DNA of 64,000 nucleotides from DTKD01 sp964494345 (GTDB lineage: Bacteria > Armatimonadota > UBA5829): NCBI GenBank assembly GCA_964494345.1, contig CAZBSI010000003.1, forward strand, positions 62,001-126,000, read 5' to 3'. A program made the position numbers and the translations under genes. The notes below the pieces were generated by a model, which was given only the letters and a program-made list of their open reading frames with translations, was not told where the DNA came from and ran no database searches. Shown in pieces: positions 17,293-25,403 of this stretch. Each line of letters begins with the position of its first letter. Position 1 is the stretch's first letter.

Positions 17293-19023
17293 ATGATGCA
17301 AAAAACTGAGCCAATCGGAGAAGTATTCATAAGGATGGGGTTGATCACGCGGGATCAACTCAACCAGGCGCTGGAGAAGCAGAAGCTGCTCAAGCGCCAG
17401 GAAGCGTTAGGGGATGTGCTGGTGAGTATGGGCTTCATCTCCGAAAAGGATCGCATCCGGGGGCTTGGGGAGCAATGGGGGGTGCCGTTTGTCGACGTGC
17501 CGGAACTCGAAATCGACCCGGCCGCTATCAAGCTGGTTACGGAGAGCGTGGCGCGCAAGCTGAAGATTCTGCCGGTGGCTCGAAGAAACGGCAAGCTTAC
17601 CCTTGCGATGAAAAACCCGCTGGACATCTTCGCGATCGACGAAGTGCGGCTGATGACCGGCACCGATGTGGAGCCGTGTATTGCATCTGAAGAAGATATT
17701 ATCACGGCCATAGCCCGACTTTACAGGGCGCAGATCAACGTCTCCGAGCAAGTCGACAGCGTCATCAAAGAGTTCGATACCGGCGACATCGACTTCGGTC
17801 CGAGCTCTGATGATGACGATGAAGATATCTCCATCGAGCAGCTTCGGGAACTCAGCGAGGAAGCGCCGGTTATTAAACTGGCGAATTTGATCATCTCCAG
17901 AGGCATCAGCGACGGCGGCAGTGATATTCATATAGAGCCTGCCAAGGACTTTGTGCGGGTAAGGTTGAGAGTCGACGGTATCCTCAACGAGATTATGCGA
18001 GTGCCGAAAAAGGTGCAGGCTTCGCTGATCTCGCGATTCAAGATTATGGCGGAGATGGATATCGCCACCAAACGTTCGCCGCAGGACGGCAGAATAGGCG
18101 CTGTTATAGATGGCAGGCAGTTTGACTTCCGCGTCTCGACACTGCCTTCGGTTTTTGGAGAAAAAATCGTTTTAAGGATTCTCGACAAGGGTTCGGTGTC
18201 TGTGGGTCTGCACAAACTCGGGATGCTGCCGGAGACTATGGAGAAATTCGAGGGGCTGATCTCGCGCACCTACGGCATCATCCTGGTCACCGGGCCGACC
18301 GGAAGCGGGAAATCGACTACGCTCTATTCGGTGCTTTCAAAGTTGAACTCCGGCGAGAAGAACATTTTGACAATCGAGGATCCGGTGGAATATGAACTCG
18401 AAGGGCTTACCCAGGTTCAGATTAACAATCGCGCCGGTCTGACTTTCCCTGCCGGGCTGCGCACGATGCTGCGACAGGACCCGGACATAGCGATGGTCGG
18501 TGAGATTCGTGATGCGGAGACCGCGATCATCGCAACGGAGGCCGCTTTGACCGGGCACCTCGTCCTTTCGACTCTACACACCAACGACGCGCCAGGAGCT
18601 ATGACCAGGCTGGTGGAGATGGGTATTGAACCGTTTCTTATCGCATCCAGCGTCATCGGTGTGCTGGCGCAGAGGCTGGTGCGCGTGATTTGCCCGAAAT
18701 GTAAGGAGCAGTATACTCCTCCTCGTGACGCCGTTCGCAGACTCGGCATTGAGTTGGAGAGCGACGCCAAGGTGACTTTCTATCGTGGACGTGGCTGCGA
18801 TTTGTGCCGTGGCAGCGGCTATAAAGGCCGGCTGGGAGTCTATGAGCTGATGGTGGTAAACGATCAACTGCGAGACCTCGTGTTACAAAAGTGCTCTTCG
18901 CACGTCCTCCGAGAGGCAGCAATTGACTCTGGAATGAAGACCTTAAAAGACGACGCGGTGGCGAAAATACTGCTGGGGCAGACTACTCTTGAGGAGTGCC
19001 TGAGGGTAATCTATGCAGGTTAA
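17293..19023 (+). CDS. pilB: Type IV pilus extension ATPase PilB (GspE family) with MshEN-type N terminus
   Basis: A predicted 576-residue hexameric motor ATPase driving pilin polymerisation. The N-terminal domain has two copies of the MshEN-type motif (about residues 8-30, IGEVFIRMGLITRDQLNQAL, and 39-61, LGDVLVSMGFISEKDR); in other bacteria this domain binds c-di-GMP. A PilB linker, N2 domain and the RecA-like ATPase follow: Walker A GPTGSGKST at 334-342, Asp box, Walker B with MVGEIRDAETA, and a tetracysteine zinc site (CPKC ... CDLC). An acidic patch (SSDDDDEDIS) lies near residue 175. The start may be 17293 or the adjacent ATG 17296. The repeat upstream leaves no clear SD. Confidence 0.93.
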   Translation: MMQKTEPIGEVFIRMGLITRDQLNQALEKQKLLKRQEALGDVLVSMGFISEKDRIRGLGEQWGVPFVDVPELEIDPAAIKLVTESVARKLKILPVARRNGKLTLAMKNPLDIFAIDEVRLMTGTDVEPCIASEEDIITAIARLYRAQINVSEQVDSVIKEFDTGDIDFGPSSDDDDEDISIEQLRELSEEAPVIKLANLIISRGISDGGSDIHIEPAKDFVRVRLRVDGILNEIMRVPKKVQASLISRFKIMAEMDIATKRSPQDGRIGAVIDGRQFDFRVSTLPSVFGEKIVLRILDKGSVSVGLHKLGMLPETMEKFEGLISRTYGIILVTGPTGSGKSTTLYSVLSKLNSGEKNILTIEDPVEYELEGLTQVQINNRAGLTFPAGLRTMLRQDPDIAMVGEIRDAETAIIATEAALTGHLVLSTLHTNDAPGAMTRLVEMGIEPFLIASSVIGVLAQRLVRVICPKCKEQYTPPRDAVRRLGIELESDAKVTFYRGRGCDLCRGSGYKGRLGVYELMVVNDQLRDLVLQKCSSHVLREAAIDSGMKTLKDDAVAKILLGQTTLEECLRVIYAG

Positions 19024-19039
19024 TTTTATGATGGGTTCT

Positions 19040-19165
19040 GTCATTTCGAATGACCATCGTTGCCATTTCGACGCACCAACCTTTGTCATTTCGAACGACC
19101 TTTGTCATTACGAACACCAACTTTGTCATTTCGAACGAAGTGAGAAATCTGCTTTTCTCGCAATC
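19040..19165 (+). repeat. R1 array: four GTCATTTCGAAC half-sites then a full hairpin unit
   Basis: Half-sites begin at about 19040, 19062, 19085, 19104 and 19125, spaced 19-23 bases. Only the last continues into the full unit (gtcatttcgaacgaag, then tgagaaatctgctttt), which can fold by pairing atttc with gaaat. The stretch lies between pilB and pilT and has no open coding signal. The spacers are short and similar, so this is not a CRISPR array. Confidence 0.8.
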
Positions 19166-19207
19166 CTGCGACCTGACAAAGACCGATAATACACGGAGGA
19201 TTTAATA

Positions 19208-20335
19208 ATGCAAGGCATTCCCCTTGAGGGACTGAGTGAGGGTTACACTACTAACGATGAGGTAAAATCGGTCAGCGAGATTCATCTCGATGATCTGCTT
19301 CGCGACGCGTGCGAGAAAGGCTCATCGGACCTTCACTTGACAGTGGGACTGCCGCCGGTGGTACGCGTCGACGGCTCTTTACAGCACCTGAACTACGCTC
19401 CGCTGCTGCCTAATGACAGCCAGCGTCTCATATATGATATTTTGAGCACCGATCAGGTTCAGTGGTTCGAGAAAACCCGCGAACTGGACTTTTCTTATGG
19501 GGTCAGCGCAGTCGGTCGTTTTAGAGTAAATGTCTATCGCCAGCGCGGCAGCGTAGGGGCGGCTCTGCGAGCTATTCCCGACCAGATTCCGAGCTTCGAA
19601 CAGCTCGGCCTGCCTCCGACGCTGCGTGAATTAACCCGTAAACACAGCGGGTTGATATTGGTGACAGGGCCGACGGGTAGCGGCAAATCGACCACAATCG
19701 CGTGTATGATCGACGCTATCAACGCCGAGCAGCCTATACATATAATGACCATTGAAGACCCCATCGAGTATCTGCACCGGCACAAGCGGGCGATGATTAA
19801 CCAGCGCGAGCTGAACACCGATACGGACTCGTTTGAAAACGCCCTTCGCGCAGTGCTGCGCGAAGACCCGGATGTGATACTCATAGGGGAGATGCGCGAC
19901 CTGGAGACCATCGCCGCCGCTCTCACCCTTGCCGAGACCGGCCACCTCGTCTTCGGTACCCTGCATACTCGCAACGCGCCGCAGACCATAGACCGCGTCA
20001 TCGACGTCTTTCCGCCCCATCAGCAGGATCAGATAAAGGTGCAGCTATCAAACAGCCTCGAGGCTGTAATAGCACAACAGCTCTGCCCTCAGACAGGGGG
20101 CGGCCGGGTTGCGGCAATCGAGATCATGGTAGCCACTTCCGCCATAAGAAACCTGATAAGAGAAGGCAAAACCTACCAGATTTACAGCGCACTGGAGACC
20201 GGGGCGCAATTTGGTATGCAAACTATGGATAAAGTGCTCGCAGACCTATATAGATTCGGCAGAATTACCAATGAAGAAGCTATGTCACGAGCTATCGACC
20301 GGGAAAACTACAAGCGATTCCTCCAGGGAGGCTAA
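19208..20335 (+). CDS. pilT: Type IV pilus retraction ATPase PilT
   Basis: A predicted 375-residue retraction motor. An N-terminal PAS-like domain carries the typical SDLHLTVGLPPVVRVDG. The ATPase core has Walker A GPTGSGKST (154-162), the Asp box IMTIEDPIEYLH, Walker B DVILIGEMRDLETI and the His-box GHLVFGTLHTRNA. The C-terminal AIRNLIREGKTYQI is the conserved AIRNLIRE motif of PilT. The SD ggagg lies 8 bases before ATG 19208. The stop is 6 bases before pilC. A variable N-terminal extension of about 25 residues precedes the domain. Confidence 0.95.
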   Translation: MQGIPLEGLSEGYTTNDEVKSVSEIHLDDLLRDACEKGSSDLHLTVGLPPVVRVDGSLQHLNYAPLLPNDSQRLIYDILSTDQVQWFEKTRELDFSYGVSAVGRFRVNVYRQRGSVGAALRAIPDQIPSFEQLGLPPTLRELTRKHSGLILVTGPTGSGKSTTIACMIDAINAEQPIHIMTIEDPIEYLHRHKRAMINQRELNTDTDSFENALRAVLREDPDVILIGEMRDLETIAAALTLAETGHLVFGTLHTRNAPQTIDRVIDVFPPHQQDQIKVQLSNSLEAVIAQQLCPQTGGGRVAAIEIMVATSAIRNLIREGKTYQIYSALETGAQFGMQTMDKVLADLYRFGRITNEEAMSRAIDRENYKRFLQGG

Positions 20336-20341
20336 CAGGCT

Positions 20342-21553
20342 ATGTCCAACTTCGTATATACGGCAGTCGATCCTGCGGGCAAATCTGTCCGGGGAAGAGT
20401 AGAGGCAGAAAATGAGCAGTTGGTCCTGGCCAAACTGCACGACCAACAATATCACGTCTTAAATATTACCGAGGACAAAACGCGTGCTAAGACTGCCACA
20501 AAAGGCGCCAGCAATAAAAAAGTAAAGCTGGCTTCCATGGTCGTGTTCAGCCGCCAATTTGCCACAATGATAGATGCGGGTGTCGCTATCGTTCGGTGTC
20601 TGGATATTCTCGAAGGCCAGACCAAGGACCCGGCGCTCAAACCTGTGATCGCAGCCTGCAAGAAAGATGTCAAAGGCGGCTTGAGCCTGACCGATGCCTT
20701 CAGCAAGCACCCGAATGTGTTTTCGAGATTATACGTGAACATGGTCCGTGCTGCTGAGACGGGTGGTATTCTCGACAAGATTCTCGACAGGCTGGCGACG
20801 TTTCTTGAAGATGAGCAGGAGATTCGCGGCAAAATCAAGGGCGCGATGATCTATCCGATTTTGGTGCTGGTATTTGCGCTGCTGATGGTGGTGGCGCTGT
20901 TGCTGTTTGTGCTGCCTAAGTTCAAAGAGATATTCGACTCTATGAATGTCGAGATGCCGGGAGCGACGAAATTTTTGTTTGGCATAAGCGACTTCGCCCA
21001 GCATTACTGGTATGTCGGCCTCGGCGCGGCGCTGGGCGGCTATTTCTTCTATAGATGGTACAGCAAGACCGATACGGGGGGACGGCAGATAGACTTGTTA
21101 AAATTGAAGCTGCCAGTAGTCGGGGAACTGGTACTGAAAATGGCGATCTCGCGATTTTCCCGCACGTTTGCTACGTTGATTGCCAGCGGCGTTCCTATGA
21201 TGAGGTCCCTTGAGATCGTCGGAGAGACTTCTGGCAACCGTGTAATCGCACAGACTATTGAAAATGCGCGCTCTGCAATTCGGGAAGGTCAGAAGATCAG
21301 CACGCCGCTTGCGCAGAGCAACCTGTTCCCTGGGATGGTCACACATATGATCGACATCGGAGAGGAAACCGGTCGTTTATCGGATATGCTGGCCAAAGTG
21401 TCGGATTTTTATGATTCTGAGGTGGAAAACGCGGTAAAGACGCTGACTTCTCTTATTGAGCCTTGTCTCATAGTCACAATGGGGGGCATCGTCGGATTCA
21501 TTGCCGTGTCTATCATGGCACCTATATTCAAACTTATCAGCAACATCAACTAA
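20342..21553 (+). CDS. pilC: Type IV pilus inner-membrane platform protein PilC (GspF family)
   Basis: A predicted 403-residue polytopic platform protein that contacts PilB and PilT. It opens with the typical FVYTAVDPAGKSVRGRVEA. Two GspF domains follow, each with the repeat signature (FSRQFATMIDAGVAIVRCLD and FSRTFATLIASGVPMMRSLE). Three membrane helices are apparent: about residues 170-195, 220-240 and 375-398. The SD gggagg precedes the ATG at a slightly long distance. It is the last recognised pilus gene here. No pilin (pilA), prepilin peptidase (pilD) or minor pilins occur in the window. Confidence 0.94.
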   Translation: MSNFVYTAVDPAGKSVRGRVEAENEQLVLAKLHDQQYHVLNITEDKTRAKTATKGASNKKVKLASMVVFSRQFATMIDAGVAIVRCLDILEGQTKDPALKPVIAACKKDVKGGLSLTDAFSKHPNVFSRLYVNMVRAAETGGILDKILDRLATFLEDEQEIRGKIKGAMIYPILVLVFALLMVVALLLFVLPKFKEIFDSMNVEMPGATKFLFGISDFAQHYWYVGLGAALGGYFFYRWYSKTDTGGRQIDLLKLKLPVVGELVLKMAISRFSRTFATLIASGVPMMRSLEIVGETSGNRVIAQTIENARSAIREGQKISTPLAQSNLFPGMVTHMIDIGEETGRLSDMLAKVSDFYDSEVENAVKTLTSLIEPCLIVTMGGIVGFIAVSIMAPIFKLISNIN

Positions 21554-21628
21554 CATCGTCAGCCACCGAAGGCTAAGAACACATCGTCGGCATGTTCACA
21601 ATTAAACCGGCATGCGGAGAGGAAACAC

Positions 21629-22966
21629 ATGCTTGTAGGAAGCGTAAAAAAGCTAACTGAAGAAGAAATCCAACAGAGGCTGGCGGCTTACGCCGAGAAA
21701 CCCGAACCTGAGATTCGGGATGAGATCGTCATGCAGTATACCAACCTGGTCGAGAGCATAGCTCGCCGGTTTGTGGGGGCGCTGGAACCGCTTGAGGATC
21801 TGTGCCAGGAAGGCTACATCGGCCTTATTTCATCGGTCGACAAGTTCGATGCCTCCAAGGGCGTGAAGTTCTCGACCTATGCCACGCATTTTATCATCGG
21901 TCAGATCAAGCACTACCTGCGCGATAAGGGCAAAATCATAAAGGAACCGGCCTGGCTGCAGGAACTTAACCAGAAGATGACCCGCGTGATCGAATCGCTT
22001 AGTCATAAACTCAACCGGCAGCCCACCGAAAAGGAGATCGGCGAGGTTATGGAGATGCCGGAATGCACGGTTGCGGATCTGCTTACCACTCGAGAGGTCT
22101 TTAAAGTAGGCTCGCTTGACGGCGACAATGACGAAGCGCCGAACCGCCGGGATTCGGAGAAGATCACGGATGATAAAGTGGTCACTTTCCAACTGCCGTT
22201 GGAAGACAAAATCGTGCTCGAAACCGCGATGGATCGCCTGAAGGATATCGAGCAGAAAGTGATAGCAGAGCACTACTATAAAGGCCACAACCAGACCGAG
22301 ATCGCAAAAAAGATGGGGATAAGCTGCAATTATGTCTCCCATATACTCCGCAACGGCACCAAAAAGCTCAAGAAAATTCTTGCCACAGAGGAAATCCGTG
22401 ACGCACAGATTCAGCGAACACTGGTCTCGTCGCGTCCGGTTGCCCAACCCCGAGAGGAAATCAGCGTGATAGATAACACCACCGGTCTTTACAATCGCTA
22501 TTATCTGGAGCAACGGCTTGATGAAGAGGTCAACAGAGCCTACAGGTCGCGATGCAAGCTGGCGTTGGTGCTGGTAGATATATGCCTGCCGGAGGACACG
22601 GAGAAGTATCTGAGAATGCTCAGGCTCGATGACGTCCTGTATGCGGCGGCACAGACGATACGGTCTTCAGTTCGCAGAATGGATATAGTAGCACGATTTG
22701 GAGCGACCAGTTTTGCGCTGATTTTGCCTCACACTTTCGGGCAAGCGCAGGTTGTAGCTGACCGGATGAGGGATATCGTGAGCAATATAGAGATAGAGTC
22801 CGGCAGAAAAACCGTCAAAATAGGCGCTACGGCTCGGATAGGCATAGCAAAATACCCGATCGATGCCACTCATTATCAGGATATGATACAGGCTGCCTGT
22901 TGCGATATGGAGGTGAGCCTCGAAGAGCTGGTAGGGGACACGCCAGGCCTCGAAAAAGCGGCTTGA
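21629..22966 (+). CDS. Sigma-70 family factor fused to a C-terminal degenerate GGDEF domain
   Basis: A predicted 445-residue protein. Residues 1-260 are a group 3 (SigB/SigF/SigG/FliA-like) sigma factor: region 2 with LCQEGYIGLISSVDKFD and KGVKFSTYATHFIIGQIKHY, region 3 with RQPTEKEIGEVM, and region 4 with the helix-turn-helix HNQTEIAKKMGISCNYVSHI. After a linker, residues 280-430 read as a GGDEF-family domain: NTTGLYNRYYLEQRLDEEV, then VARFGATSFALILPHTFGQA and GIAKYPIDATHYQDMIQAA. The signature GG(D/E)EF is GATSF, so cyclase activity is very unlikely; ligand binding, dimerisation or protein contact is more plausible. The SD gagagga precedes ATG 21629. The gene follows pilC by 75 bases in the same direction. 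Confidence 0.85.
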   Translation: MLVGSVKKLTEEEIQQRLAAYAEKPEPEIRDEIVMQYTNLVESIARRFVGALEPLEDLCQEGYIGLISSVDKFDASKGVKFSTYATHFIIGQIKHYLRDKGKIIKEPAWLQELNQKMTRVIESLSHKLNRQPTEKEIGEVMEMPECTVADLLTTREVFKVGSLDGDNDEAPNRRDSEKITDDKVVTFQLPLEDKIVLETAMDRLKDIEQKVIAEHYYKGHNQTEIAKKMGISCNYVSHILRNGTKKLKKILATEEIRDAQIQRTLVSSRPVAQPREEISVIDNTTGLYNRYYLEQRLDEEVNRAYRSRCKLALVLVDICLPEDTEKYLRMLRLDDVLYAAAQTIRSSVRRMDIVARFGATSFALILPHTFGQAQVVADRMRDIVSNIEIESGRKTVKIGATARIGIAKYPIDATHYQDMIQAACCDMEVSLEELVGDTPGLEKAA

Positions 22967-23109
22967 GAGACCGAAAGCATAATAATTTGATGGTATGGGT
23001 ACTTTCTTAGACGCATAACGTAGCTGTGATTCGGCGAAAACGTCTTACGAGGCTGCCTTAATGTTGTATAATGCCTGCAAGAGACTCATGAAAGGGAGGT
23101 CAAGGCGAA

Positions 23110-23787
23110 ATGGCGAGACACATTGAGCAGATTGTCAACGAACAGGTGCGTAAATCGGAGCTTGCCAGGGAAAAGCAACAAAGCGTTCGGGAGATTTGTA
23201 CGCATTCTGTGGTGACTATTTCCCGAAGGATGGGTAGTGGAGCGCGCATTATCGCCGAAAAACTCGCCGAGGATCTGGGCTGGAGCCTGTGGGACAAGGA
23301 ACTGGTCAACTCTATGGCTCAGCATGCGCGGGTGTCACAGAAGGTTGTGCAGGCGTTCGACGAGCATACTGTTTCTGAAATCGAACTTTTTGCGCGCGGA
23401 TTGTTCGGTGATGAGCAGATGGCCGGGTTTATCTATGCCAGACACCTGGCCCGAGCAGTGAAAGCAATCTCCCGCCTCGGAAATGCAATCATATTGGGGA
23501 GAGGGGCAAATCTAATTCTTCCGGACGCGTTGAAAATAAGAATCGACGAATCCGATGACCTGCGAATTCAAAATATGATTCAGTTCGAGGGTCTGAACGC
23601 CGAGCAGGCTCGCGAAAAACTCCGTAACTCCGACCGCAGCAGAAGGCAGTTTCTTATCAGCCTTTTCGGCAGAGAACGAGCCGACGCCGCGAAATTCGAC
23701 CTCACTTTATGGATGGACAACTTCACCAACGACGATGCGGTAGATATCATAAAAGCTGCCATAAAAGGCTGGTGCAAACACGAATAG
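23110..23787 (+). CDS. Cytidylate kinase-like family protein
   Basis: A predicted 225-residue P-loop protein of the cytidylate-kinase-like family (the short AAA/Cmk2 type). The phosphate loop is ISRRMGSGARIIAEKLAE near residue 40, where canonical CMP kinases have G-x-x-G-x-G-K; here Arg replaces the Lys region (GSGAR), as is typical of this divergent family. GNAIILGRGANLIL and the LID-like SDRSRRQFLISLFGRE support the fold. The N terminus has about 35 charged residues ahead of the domain. The substrate is unknown; it is not the housekeeping Cmk. The SD gggaggt is somewhat distant from ATG 23110. A perfect hairpin follows the stop. Confidence 0.75.
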   Translation: MARHIEQIVNEQVRKSELAREKQQSVREICTHSVVTISRRMGSGARIIAEKLAEDLGWSLWDKELVNSMAQHARVSQKVVQAFDEHTVSEIELFARGLFGDEQMAGFIYARHLARAVKAISRLGNAIILGRGANLILPDALKIRIDESDDLRIQNMIQFEGLNAEQAREKLRNSDRSRRQFLISLFGRERADAAKFDLTLWMDNFTNDDAVDIIKAAIKGWCKHE

Positions 23788-23798
23788 AGCAATTCAAA

Positions 23799-23822
23799 GG
23801 CCCGGATCGTCTGATCCGGGCC
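23799..23822 (+). terminator. Perfect 10-bp hairpin after the kinase-like gene
   Basis: ggcccggatc at 23799-23808 pairs fully with gatccgggcc at 23813-23822 around a 4-base loop. There is no T run after it, so it may act as a Rho-independent terminator only weakly, or as an RNA-stabilising hairpin. Confidence 0.5.
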
Positions 23823-23905
23823 CCAAACCTGCCCACGCAACGCGATTCCCTGTCATTTCAAACACCCTCCCTGTCATTTCGAACACCCTCCCTGTCATTT
23901 CGAAC

Positions 23906-24005
23906 NNNNNNNNNNNNNNNNNNNNNNNNNNNNNNNNNNNNNNNNNNNNNNNNNNNNNNNNNNNNNNNNNNNNNNNNNNNNNNNNNNNNNNNNNNNNNNN
24001 NNNNN
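23906..24005. other. Assembly gap (100 N) flanked by an identical 55-base sequence
   Basis: Exactly 100 N. The 55 bases before it (23851-23905) and the 55 bases after it (24006-24060) are identical. This is the signature of two contigs that overlap by one k-mer and were joined by a fixed-length spacer, rather than of truly missing sequence of known size. Confidence 0.95.
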
Positions 24006-24340
24006 TGTCATTTCAAACACCCTCCCTGTCATTTCGAACACCCTCCCTGTCATTTCGAACACCCTCCCTGTCATTTCGAACGCAGTGAGAAATCTGCTTT
24101 TTTCGATGTCCGAGGTCAGATGTTCGAAGTTCGATCCATCAACGCAGCGCTTTCCATTATTTTCTGGCTTTCGCCTCTTTCGCACTTTCGCGTTTTCTCT
24201 TTCCGTCTCTCCAAACACCCTCCCTGTCATTTCGAACACCCTCCCTGTCATTTCGAACGCAGTGAGAAATCTGCTTTTTTCGATGTCCGATGCCAGATGT
24301 TCTAAGTTCGGTTGGCAATGTTACGGCCTGCCATAACTTG

Positions 24341-24404
24341 ATAGGCGGCAATCTCCGAATTGCCGCCTCACAACCCAAAAATGGCCGGGACAGAGGCCCG
24401 GCCA
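24341..24404 (+). repeat. Double-hairpin element, left copy
   Basis: The first hairpin pairs ggcggcaat (24344-24352) with attgccgcc (24359-24367). The second pairs tggccggg (24382-24389) with cccggcca (24397-24404). The same pair of hairpins, diverged and inverted, occurs at 26466-26530, so the two copies bracket the D-aminopeptidase and PHP genes. Confidence 0.75.
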
Positions 24405-24508
24405 CCACGTCGATTACCCACACAATGTGCATTATTTTCTGGCTTTCGCCTTTTTCGCACTTTCGCGTTTTCTCTTTCCGGCAGTTTGAACGCAGTCACA
24501 AACCTATC

Positions 24509-25288
24509 TCACTGGAACCCGCGCTCGAATCTCTTAAACGCATCGTAAATGGTGTCTGCCGTAATTCGCACGGTACATCCATCTATTCTCTCCCCACCGG
24601 CGGTGTCAAAGACCCGGTCGGCAGTGTCGGGGTTGTGATATGTGACATCGACGTAGCACGGCAGATCCGTCGTAAGCAACTTGAACTCCTTAACACGTTT
24701 TGCCGCACGCAGCGCCGCCTCGGTTATGCCTTTGCGAGATACCGTCGGATGCAGCACCTCTGCACAGTTGCGTGTCAAACCGAACTTGGTGGGGGCTACT
24801 TCCACGTCGCCGATCAGCGCGACCGCCTCGTCACAAGCAGCTTTATCCCCGCTCACCAGAATCAGCGGCACTTCGAAAGAACTGGTCAAATAGGCATATC
24901 CGCCGATTTCCCCGATCTTGATGCCGTTGATGTGGATGGCGTGGACCTGGCCGTTCATAGTGTGACACATAACCCCGTTGGCCGTGCCCGCCATCGAGTG
25001 AGCGCCGATAAAGCACATCGCGTCGAAATCGGAGTTGAGTCCATAGGGATACGGGGTCGATTTGCCCCGAATCAACGTCGCCTGAGGATCAAGCGAGGCC
25101 GGATGTATGGTCTTGCCGTGGTCGTGATAATCCCGCACGACAAACTCCGTGAATCCTCCCTGCCGCAGCCCTTCAATGGTCGCGTTAACGTCCCCAGCCA
25201 TAGACTCTGCCCCTAAAGCAGCCTCTTCCGCATCCCAGGCCACGACCCCTGTCGTGCCTTCGTAGTCGCATAAAATAAATGCTCTCAT
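24509..25288 (-). CDS. D-aminopeptidase DppA-like, peptidase family M55
   Basis: A predicted 259-residue zinc peptidase, close to the usual length of M55 (about 270). It starts MRAFILCDYEGTTGVV, matching the family's D-x-E-G metal-binding start. FVVRDYHDHG, FIGAHSMAGTANG and IGEIGGYAYLT fit the remaining ligand regions (His, His, Glu), and GVMCHTMNG carries the likely catalytic His. M55 enzymes cleave D-Ala-D-Ala-type peptides, releasing D-amino acids. ATG 25288 with ggaggt upstream is chosen over the long extension to 25480, which runs through the divergent promoter region. It is divergent from the PHP gene. Confidence 0.88.
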   Translation of the reverse strand: MRAFILCDYEGTTGVVAWDAEEAALGAESMAGDVNATIEGLRQGGFTEFVVRDYHDHGKTIHPASLDPQATLIRGKSTPYPYGLNSDFDAMCFIGAHSMAGTANGVMCHTMNGQVHAIHINGIKIGEIGGYAYLTSSFEVPLILVSGDKAACDEAVALIGDVEVAPTKFGLTRNCAEVLHPTVSRKGITEAALRAAKRVKEFKLLTTDLPCYVDVTYHNPDTADRVFDTAGGERIDGCTVRITADTIYDAFKRFERGFQ

Positions 25289-25403
25289 CGCTACCTCCGT
25301 TACAGCATTACATTCGCAAGTAATTCCAAAAATCCTTCCAATTAGCTCAACAGAAGGATGGCCTGGCTTGAGCGCAGAAGAAATGGTTAAGGAGGGATTT
25401 GCT

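Larger units (their letters stand above)
23849..24481. repeat. Repeat-only region: 21-bp R1 half-site array, full R1 units and flanking modules
   Basis: The 721 bases between the kinase-like gene and the D-aminopeptidase hold no gene. From 23849 there is a tandem array with a 21-base period (tgtcatttcgaacaccctcc plus c), three copies before the N run and four after it; the last one becomes a full R1 unit (gcagtgagaaatctgctttt) at about 24078-24105. A second short array with a full R1 unit lies at 24225-24281. Each full unit is followed by cgatgtccga...cagatgttc. A tract reading attattttctggctttcgcc occurs twice, at 24156 and 24431. The double-hairpin element lies between. Apparent long reading frames here only translate repeats. 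Confidence 0.85.

Noticed and set aside
21629..22966. Active diguanylate cyclase
   Set aside because: The GGDEF signature is GATSF, and the metal-binding region is also altered, so synthesis of c-di-GMP is very unlikely.
23849..24281. Tandem array as a CRISPR
   Set aside because: The period is 21 bases with no unique spacers, there are no cas genes, and the unit recurs singly elsewhere as a hairpin repeat.
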